Assembly: GCA_964367715.1 (NCBI GenBank)
Contig: CAYIYO010000011.1
Span: 1-46,617, forward strand
DNA: 46,617 bases
Direction of reading: 5' to 3'
From: CAYIYO01 sp964367715
GTDB taxonomy: Bacteria; Chlamydiota; Chlamydiia; Chlamydiales; Criblamydiaceae
Of the stretch, positions 41,476-46,617 are shown piece after piece. Every line of letters begins with the position of its first letter. The stretch's first letter is position 1. The position numbers were made by a program, and so were the translations under genes. The notes under the pieces were generated by a model. That model ran no database searches. It was not told where the DNA came from and saw nothing but the letters and a program-made list of their open reading frames with translations.

Positions 41476-42639
41476 ATGACGACATTTCAAGACTTAGGTC
41501 TCGATCCCACAGTACTAAAATCCCTCGAACGCATGGGATTTACCGCACCGACACCGATTCAAGGCGAAGTCATCCCCTACATTTTAAACAAACAAGATGT
41601 GATCGCCCTCGCCGAAACCGGATCAGGTAAAACCGCTGCTTGCGCGATTCCAATCTGTCACGCGGTAAAAGTAGAAGAAAAACAGATCCAATCGCTAGTG
41701 ATCGTTCCGACACGCGAACTGGCTCTCCAATACGCAACCGAAGCCCAAAAGGTAGGACGCGACAAAGGAGTAAAAGTTTTTGCAATGTACGGAGGCGAAG
41801 ACGCAGGCATGCAGCAATCGAAGCTTGCCAACGGTGTTCATGTCCTGATCGCCACTCCAGGTCGTCTTATCGACTTCATCTATTCGCGTCAAATCGATCT
41901 CACACACGTCGAAACATTAATCCTCGACGAAGCCGATGAAATGCTCAGCATGGGCTTCAGCGAAGACTTAGAATTCATCATTCAATGTCTCGTCCACGAA
42001 CACCAAACTCTACTCTTTTCCGCGACAATGCCAAAAGAGATTGTACGTCTCGCAAAAGAACACATGAAAAGTCCTAAAGAAATCACTCTTATCTCAGAAA
42101 ATGCCACACCAAAGCAAATCGACCACTATTTTGTTCACTGCCGTGCACACGATCGTGATGATGCACTATTCAAAGTCATGTGCGACATGAAGCCAAAGCA
42201 AGCAATCATTTTTTGTCATTCAAGGGTCCAATGCGAAAAAGTATGCAATGCCCTTAGAAGAGATCTCGATGGAGTTGACATCCTTCACGGAGGCCTGAGC
42301 CAAGACGTAAGAACAGTTGTCACAAATAAATTCAGAACCGGGCGGGTACGATTCCTTGTCGCCACAAACGTTGCGGCAAGAGGACTAGATTTCTCTGCTG
42401 TTACCCATGTGTTCATCTATCAATTATCGGACGATCCAGATGTCTACGTCCATAGATCTGGACGGACCGGACGTGTCAATCGCGCCGGCGTTGTCGTGAC
42501 TTTAGTGACCGATCGCGAAATCAACGATTTTCATGCAATTGTTAAGCAAATCAACTTAACTCCTATATGGATTGGTAACCCACCACCAGAAAGGTCAAGA
42601 GCCGCTCCACGCCGCCGCCCTCCGCAAAGAGGCAACTAA
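41476..42639 (+). CDS. DEAD-box RNA helicase
   Basis: ATP-dependent RNA remodelling enzyme, 387 residues. All motifs are visible: Q motif PTPIQ (25-29), Walker A AETGSGKT (46-53), PTRELA (78-83), TPGR (127-130), DEAD (151-154), SAT (182-184), ATNVAARGLDF (296-306) and HRSGRTGR (326-333). After about 365 there is only a short Arg/Pro-rich tail (RSRAAPRRRPPQRGN), so it is a minimal helicase core like RhlE or CshA types without an extra RNA-binding domain. Roles in ribosome assembly or mRNA decay are likely. It converges on the CNNM gene at a distance of 7 bases. Confidence 0.94.
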   Translation: MTTFQDLGLDPTVLKSLERMGFTAPTPIQGEVIPYILNKQDVIALAETGSGKTAACAIPICHAVKVEEKQIQSLVIVPTRELALQYATEAQKVGRDKGVKVFAMYGGEDAGMQQSKLANGVHVLIATPGRLIDFIYSRQIDLTHVETLILDEADEMLSMGFSEDLEFIIQCLVHEHQTLLFSATMPKEIVRLAKEHMKSPKEITLISENATPKQIDHYFVHCRAHDRDDALFKVMCDMKPKQAIIFCHSRVQCEKVCNALRRDLDGVDILHGGLSQDVRTVVTNKFRTGRVRFLVATNVAARGLDFSAVTHVFIYQLSDDPDVYVHRSGRTGRVNRAGVVVTLVTDREINDFHAIVKQINLTPIWIGNPPPERSRAAPRRRPPQRGN

Positions 42640-42646
42640 TCCTTAT

Positions 42647-43894
42647 CTACCTCTTGCTGCTAATCGAAATGGTCTTAATGTCAAGGAGGGAGGCCTCCTT
42701 TACAGTGAGATCGAAATTGGTTAAGGTTATGGTGTCTCCAACTTCAGGGGGATGCCCCAAAATGTCTTTAATCAGTTTCGATAATGTGCGCTCATCGTCG
42801 TCGTCTTCATTAATAAGCCGGGTATGAAACAAGCGATTAAAATCTTTAATCAGCATCTCACCCGGAAAAGTTCGATTTTGTAACACAATCGTAGGAAGAA
42901 GCTCTTCATTTTTTAGCCCAGTACTTTTTCCAAAAATTTCATTGAGCAGCGCATCAAGGGTGACAAAGCCAATCGCCGCCCCTTCCTCATCAATAACAAT
43001 TGCTACACTTTCATTGTTTTTACGAAAATGCTGCAACACATCCGTTAAAAGGCTTCCTTTCGTCAAAAACCACGGCGCTTCACAATAATCTCGAATACGG
43101 CGGGTCTCAGGAATTCCAATCAGCTCGCGCGGGCGCGCAATCCCGATAATGTTATGGTGATGCTGATGATAGATCGGAACAAAGTCGACACCCGTACGCT
43201 GTAAAGTATTGACCATCTGAATGATCGTTGCATTCGACGGCAACATCGGCACTGCTGAAAGGGGAGTCATGATCTGCTGAATATCTCTTCCACGCAGACG
43301 AAAAATGTTCGAAGCAACCTGATTGATCTCTTCAAGATCCCCATCATGGATAAGATCCTCTTCTTGATCTTCGATAACCTTCAGCAACTCTTCCTGGCTA
43401 AGAAACGTAGTGGTCTCTCCATTACGATTTCCAAAAATCCAATTCACTCCATTAGAAAGAGCACTCAATACCCATAAAATTGGAGCCGCAACTTTAGAAG
43501 AGGCATAGATGATAGGAATGCCAGCCATTGCCACATGCTCAGGATAATGGCGCGCAGCAAACATAGGGGCAAGCTCACCCAAAATCACGACAAGTACGAC
43601 CTGGCTTAACAAAGCCCAATTCGGATCCACACCAATACTTTGATGGAACTGCCGCGCACATTCCGATCCCACAATCGTCGCAACATTCACCCCAATCAAT
43701 GTTGTTCCAAACAAACTTGACGGATTTTGCAATAAATTTCTCAGCCATATGGCGCGTTTATTATCTTTGCTCACATAATACTGCAAGCGCACTTTATTAA
43801 AGGATACGCACGCCATTTCGAGCATCGAATAGAACGCAAGAATGAAAATTGTTAAAAAGTTAAGGCATAGCCAAAAGAGGGCATGTTCATTCAT
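42647..43894 (-). CDS. CNNM/CBS-domain membrane protein (TlyC/CorC-HlyC type), copy 2
   Basis: 415 residues. The N-terminal DUF21/CNNM part has about four membrane segments (1-150, containing VVLVVILGELAPMFAARH). A CBS pair lies at about 205-330 (RDIQQIMTPLSAVPMLPS; SVAIVIDEEGAAIGFVTLDA). The C-terminal CorC/HlyC-type domain has FPGEMLIKDFNRLFHTRL. Family members are linked to Mg2+ or other cation export, or were called hemolysins; the real role in chlamydiae is not known. Its start overlaps the stop of the paralogue at 43891 (ATGA). Confidence 0.88.
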   Translation of the reverse strand: MNEHALFWLCLNFLTIFILAFYSMLEMACVSFNKVRLQYYVSKDNKRAIWLRNLLQNPSSLFGTTLIGVNVATIVGSECARQFHQSIGVDPNWALLSQVVLVVILGELAPMFAARHYPEHVAMAGIPIIYASSKVAAPILWVLSALSNGVNWIFGNRNGETTTFLSQEELLKVIEDQEEDLIHDGDLEEINQVASNIFRLRGRDIQQIMTPLSAVPMLPSNATIIQMVNTLQRTGVDFVPIYHQHHHNIIGIARPRELIGIPETRRIRDYCEAPWFLTKGSLLTDVLQHFRKNNESVAIVIDEEGAAIGFVTLDALLNEIFGKSTGLKNEELLPTIVLQNRTFPGEMLIKDFNRLFHTRLINEDDDDERTLSKLIKDILGHPPEVGDTITLTNFDLTVKEASLLDIKTISISSKR

Positions 43895-45138
43895 TTTACC
43901 TGCTTCCCTCCTTTCTTTCTAACGTAGATACGATTGATATGGGTAGGAGTCGCCGACAATATTTGGAATAAAAATTTTTCATTTTCATACTTTGTCCCGC
44001 TCTTAGGAATCTCCCCAAGGGTCTCTGTTAACCAGCCTCCAATCGTTACCATACTATTTTCACTCTTCAACTCCTCCCCAAAAATGCTCTCAAATTCTAA
44101 TAACTCCAACGCTCCCATCGCAATGATCTCATTTTTTCCTTCTCTTGTAAAAAGCTTATCCTCATCGCGTAAATCTTCAATATCTCCCACAACAACTTCA
44201 GAAATATCTTCCATGGTCACAAGCCCAGTAATAGATCCATACTCATCCACTGCCAAAGCAAATGTCTCATGATGGTCTCTAAGGCGTTTGACCAGTAGGC
44301 GCGCTGGAATCGTTTCGGGAACAAAAAAAGGTTTTTTTAGCAGGCTAATCAAATCCTGCACTTTTTCGATGCGGTTTTGATTAATAAAATAATTTTTTGC
44401 TGTAATGATTCCCACCACATTCTGAATACCATCCTTACAAATAGGAATACGCGAACACTCTCGCTCAACAAAAAGATAAGTCAACTTCGTTAAAGGCTCA
44501 TCCATGGTATAAAATAAAATGTCATTTTTTTGTCGCATCACCTCACGCACGGTCGCTTCCTGCATCATCAAAAATCCCTTCACAAGATCCGCTTCATGGG
44601 GCGTTAAAATTCCATGTTCTTCGGAGGTCTTTAATGCATGCAACAACTCGTCCTTAGAAATTTTATCCGCTTTTTTTAGATAGAAAAAAAGAATGCGAGA
44701 GATAGGATTGGTCATGGCAATCGTCAATCGTCGCACCGGTCCCAATGCACGCTGAAAAAAATTAATGACAGGCGCCACATGGTATGCGATAAATGTGTTG
44801 TGCTGCATCCCTAAATTTTTTGGAATCACTTCTGCTAAAACAAGAGTCAAGAGAAGGGGAACCCCAATAGAAAAAATCCATCCCATCCCTGCAAAGATAT
44901 CCGAGGCAACGTTCTGAAGAAGAATATTCATTAACGTGTTAAGCATAAAAACAGTGACAAGAAGTTCTCGCGATCTACTTAAAAGCTTTGCAATCAAACG
45001 CTTTCTCTCATCCGCATCACTTTGATAACTCTTTATCTGCATCGAAGACAAAGAAAAAAGCGCAACTTCAGAAGAAGAAAAAAAACCGGAAATAAAGGTC
45101 AAAAGGATTAAAACAAAGGTTAATAGAGCAACTTCCAT
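43891..45138 (-). CDS. CNNM/CBS-domain membrane protein (TlyC/CorC-HlyC type), copy 1
   Basis: Also 415 residues and a clear paralogue in layout: DUF21 membrane part (1-135) with SGFFSSSEVALFSLS and LAEVIPKNLGMQHN, a CBS pair at about 195-325 with VREVMRQKNDI and FALAVDEYGSITGLVTMEDI, and a CorC/HlyC domain with AMGALELLEFESIFGEEL. The sequences of the two copies differ strongly, so the duplication is old; Chlamydia also has such a neighbouring pair. It starts 2 bases after the stop of the small FtsB-like gene. The tandem pair could form a heteromeric transporter; this is inference. Confidence 0.88.
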   Translation of the reverse strand: MEVALLTFVLILLTFISGFFSSSEVALFSLSSMQIKSYQSDADERKRLIAKLLSRSRELLVTVFMLNTLMNILLQNVASDIFAGMGWIFSIGVPLLLTLVLAEVIPKNLGMQHNTFIAYHVAPVINFFQRALGPVRRLTIAMTNPISRILFFYLKKADKISKDELLHALKTSEEHGILTPHEADLVKGFLMMQEATVREVMRQKNDILFYTMDEPLTKLTYLFVERECSRIPICKDGIQNVVGIITAKNYFINQNRIEKVQDLISLLKKPFFVPETIPARLLVKRLRDHHETFALAVDEYGSITGLVTMEDISEVVVGDIEDLRDEDKLFTREGKNEIIAMGALELLEFESIFGEELKSENSMVTIGGWLTETLGEIPKSGTKYENEKFLFQILSATPTHINRIYVRKKGGKQVK

Positions 45139-45140
45139 CT

Positions 45141-45488
45141 TTAATCGAGCTCCTTCTCATTCTTAAACAACACTTTAATCTGTCCTTCGGGCACCACCCC
45201 CAAAACGCGCATCAACGTGAGCTCGACCCACGCAGGATCACTATGGCTATTGACCTTTGCCGAAAGCTCCGTTTTAAGGGACATCGCTTCCTCATGTTCA
45301 TTTTGTAAATATAAGAATTGTTTCATAAGTAACTGATAATCATTATCTAATGTGATAACACTACGCTCATAAATGACCCCAACTCCCAAAATAAAGAGAA
45401 TAACCCAGGCAGAATGAAAACAAATTTCCGTGACAATGCCTTTAAAAAAATGAGATAGGGTGCGTGTGTTAAATAAAATTTTTGTCAT
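45141..45488 (-). CDS. Small single-pass coiled-coil protein, FtsB/DivIC-like
   Basis: 115 residues. One membrane segment (about 26-41, HSAWVILFILGVGVIYE) is followed by a heptad-rich stretch (about 50-80, LLMKQFLYLQNEHEEA) and then SDPAWVELTLMRVLGVVPEG near 83-102. This order (short cytoplasmic N-terminus, one TM, coiled coil, DPxxxExxxRxxLGxVxPGE-like end) is the pattern of FtsB/DivIC septum proteins, with DPAWVELTLMRVLGVVPEG as the weak match. Identity is low and the call is tentative. It heads a unit with the two CNNM genes. There is no obvious ribosome-binding site. Confidence 0.6.
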   Translation of the reverse strand: MTKILFNTRTLSHFFKGIVTEICFHSAWVILFILGVGVIYERSVITLDNDYQLLMKQFLYLQNEHEEAMSLKTELSAKVNSHSDPAWVELTLMRVLGVVPEGQIKVLFKNEKELD

Positions 45489-45547
45489 TTAAATTTGTCT
45501 GATTCAGCTACTTGATGGAATACTATCAAATTTTTCAAAAATCTGTC

Positions 45548-45575
45548 TTGCTAAATATTTGTCTAATGATATAAA
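45548..45575 (+). promoter_or_regulatory. Predicted promoter of sodN
   Basis: TTGCTA at 45548-45553 and TATAAA at 45570-45575 are spaced by 16 bases. The leader would start near 45582 and be about 70 bases long. The first 11 bases, TTGCTAAATAT, are identical to the predicted rpsU promoter at 19844. Confidence 0.5.
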
Positions 45576-45598
45576 AATTTTTTACACAGGCAATAGCT

Positions 45599-45640
45599 AA
45601 AACCTTCTACGCTCTTATGTAGAACGTTTTTTTATTTTTT
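45599..45640 (+). promoter_or_regulatory. Terminator-like hairpin in the sodN leader
   Basis: TTCTAC (45605-45610) pairs with GTAGAA (45619-45624); AAAAC and GTTTT extend the stem across one C-C mismatch. It is followed by T7-A-T6, ending directly before the ribosome site AAGGAAG (45643-45649). It looks like an intrinsic terminator inside a leader, so it may act as an attenuator. It cannot belong to the divergent gene upstream. Confidence 0.5.
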
Positions 45641-45652
45641 AAAAGGAAGATA

Positions 45653-46276
45653 ATGAAGAAGCATCTACTCACACTTACAACCGGAATCTTCCTCGCCACC
45701 ACAAGCGTTCACTCCCTACATGCCCATTGCCAAATGCCATGCGGCATTTACCATGACGACATGGTATACGATCAAATTGATCAATACGCCGAAACAATGT
45801 ACAAATGCTGCTCCGAATTAAACTCCGATCACGCCACCGACTCAATAAAGGATCGCCAACAGTTCGTTCGCTGGATCATGGAAAAAGAAAAAGCCTCCGA
45901 CGAAGTCTCTATCCTTATCACAACCTACTTCCTACAACAGAAAATCAAACCGGGCGAAGAAGACACAACAAAACGCCTCATCCTTGCACACAATCTACTA
46001 TTCCTCATCGTGCAAATAAAACAAAATTGCGACGTCAAATTTACTCATGAATTCATGGAAACATGGGAACAGTTTAAACACATGTTCCATCGAAAAGACT
46101 ACGAATGCAAAATCGAACAATCAAAACTCCAACAATGGAAAAAAGAAGCAGAAGCCCTAAAAGCCAAAGAAGCTGCTGAAAAAGAAGCGGCCGAAAAGAG
46201 CGAAAAACCCTTAGCGGAAGCACAAAAACAGACACATAATCATGCGCATCCCCATACACATGACCATACACATTAA
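45653..46276 (+). CDS. sodN: Exported nickel-type superoxide dismutase with histidine-rich tail
   Basis: 207 residues. A Sec signal peptide (1-24: MKKHLLTLTT, hydrophobic GIFLATT, ending SLHA) precedes the exact nickel hook of Ni-SOD, HCQMPCGIY, with His25, Cys26 and Cys30. Cleavage after Ala24 would make His25 the mature N-terminus, as required since the His amino group and side chain, Cys2 and Cys6 bind nickel. The following 110 residues fit the Ni-SOD four-helix body (QQFVRWIMEKEKASDEVSI, then ITTYFLQQKIKP). After it comes an Ala/Glu/Lys-rich helix and a His-rich tail (HNHAHPHTHDHTH), likely for metal binding. Ribosome site AAGGAAG. Function: removal of superoxide outside the cytoplasm. 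No maturation peptidase gene (sodX) is seen nearby. Ni-SOD is not usual in Chlamydia. Confidence 0.87.
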   Translation: MKKHLLTLTTGIFLATTSVHSLHAHCQMPCGIYHDDMVYDQIDQYAETMYKCCSELNSDHATDSIKDRQQFVRWIMEKEKASDEVSILITTYFLQQKIKPGEEDTTKRLILAHNLLFLIVQIKQNCDVKFTHEFMETWEQFKHMFHRKDYECKIEQSKLQQWKKEAEALKAKEAAEKEAAEKSEKPLAEAQKQTHNHAHPHTHDHTH

Positions 46277-46617
46277 ATTTTTTTAGATACGAGAAAAGTT
46301 GCTCTAGGCATAGACAAGAAGAGACATAAGACATTTTTAAATTAGACTTTTGACGTAATCAAGAATAAGCCTAGACAACTTTTCACGTACTCTTTTCCTT
46401 CGCGTGGAGTCCCCCGGGGCTCCACCAGGGATCTTTCTGACATATCTTAGTAATTTTGACCGCAGGAGCTTTCACGCAGCTCAAAAAAATAAAACATCTT
46501 CGGTAGAAATGTTAATATTTATTTTTTTAATAAAAAATAAGTATTAATATGTTTCAGTAATCAATAAAATTTTATTCTTGCGTATATATTAAAATTTAAG
46601 TATCAATTCGTCCTTTA
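46277..46617. other. 341-base gene-free right end with palindromes
   Basis: Nothing coding is visible on either strand. It holds an inverted repeat (46293-46309 with 46369-46384, one extra base in one arm, sequence GAAAAGTTGxCTAGGC-like), a near-perfect G/C-rich palindrome (46404-46425), a faint family A relic (46463-46490), and then very A/T-rich DNA to the end. Confidence 0.65.
46404..46425. repeat. G/C-rich palindrome
   Basis: GTGGAGTCC...GGGCTCCAC folds as a near-perfect hairpin about 130 bases after sodN. There is no T-run next to it. It may be a relic of a repeat element or a weak terminator. Confidence 0.6.

Overview
The window looks like chromosome from a member of the Chlamydiae, most likely an environmental (Waddlia/Parachlamydia-like) lineage rather than Chlamydia itself. 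This rests on gene neighbourhoods that match, from memory, those of Chlamydia trachomatis: a UPF0158 gene (CT429-like), dapF, clpP1 and a 497-residue glyA in one run; ABC-F, xerC, rnz and lon in another; tsaB, rpsU and dnaJ; comEC, a CT338-like gene, ptsH, ptsI, ybaB and dnaX. Extras not usual in Chlamydia (photolyase, rhomboid protease, TspO, HPr kinase, a nickel superoxide dismutase) point to a larger genome. The species cannot be named from the sequence alone.

Layout. 1-189 (-): start of a gene that leaves the window, carrying a 27-base tandem duplication. 353-6181 (-): glyA, clpP, dapF, UPF0158, phr, with a striking palindromic element between clpP and dapF. 6345-7511 (+): CT398/CdsZ-like zinc-ribbon coiled-coil protein, then RNase P RNA. 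7823-10832 (-): ABC-F ATPase, SpoU methyltransferase, folE, tightly packed. 10904-12875 (-): rnz and xerC. 12963-17147 (-): lon, an RfaE2-like nucleotidyltransferase and a GlpG-like rhomboid protease, overlapping. 17391-22937 (+): a putative CX5R phosphatase, tsaB, rpsU, dnaJ and an orphan protein. 22918-29254 (-): comEC, tRNA-His, uppP, ftsK, a small membrane protein and a WalJ-like hydrolase. 29377-34775 (+): SMI1/KNR4-like protein, hprK, ptsH, ptsI and an orphan acidic protein. 34834-38353 (-): tspO, galE, dnaX, ybaB. 38503-42639 (+): PgpH-like HD phosphodiesterase, short-chain dehydrogenase, DEAD-box helicase. 42647-45488 (-): FtsB/DivIC-like protein and two CNNM/CBS membrane proteins. 45653-46276 (+): exported nickel superoxide dismutase.

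Most genes are core: protein quality control (ClpP, Lon, DnaJ, rhomboid), RNA processing (RNase P, RNase Z), replication and segregation (DnaX, XerC, FtsK), envelope precursors (DapF, GlyA, UppP), and signalling (HprK/HPr/EI without a visible sugar permease, c-di-AMP hydrolase).

Most unusual items: (i) a nickel superoxide dismutase whose Sec signal peptide would be cleaved exactly before the metal-binding His-Cys hook, with a histidine-rich tail and a leader containing a terminator-like hairpin; (ii) a 578-residue orphan with a CKDTADRS active-site-like loop, resembling SopB/INPP4-type phosphoinositide phosphatases, wedged between lon and tsaB; (iii) a UPF0158 protein carrying an AT-hook and a lysine-rich histone-like tail; (iv) at least two families of short dispersed intergenic repeats, one able to form a near-perfect 30-bp hairpin.
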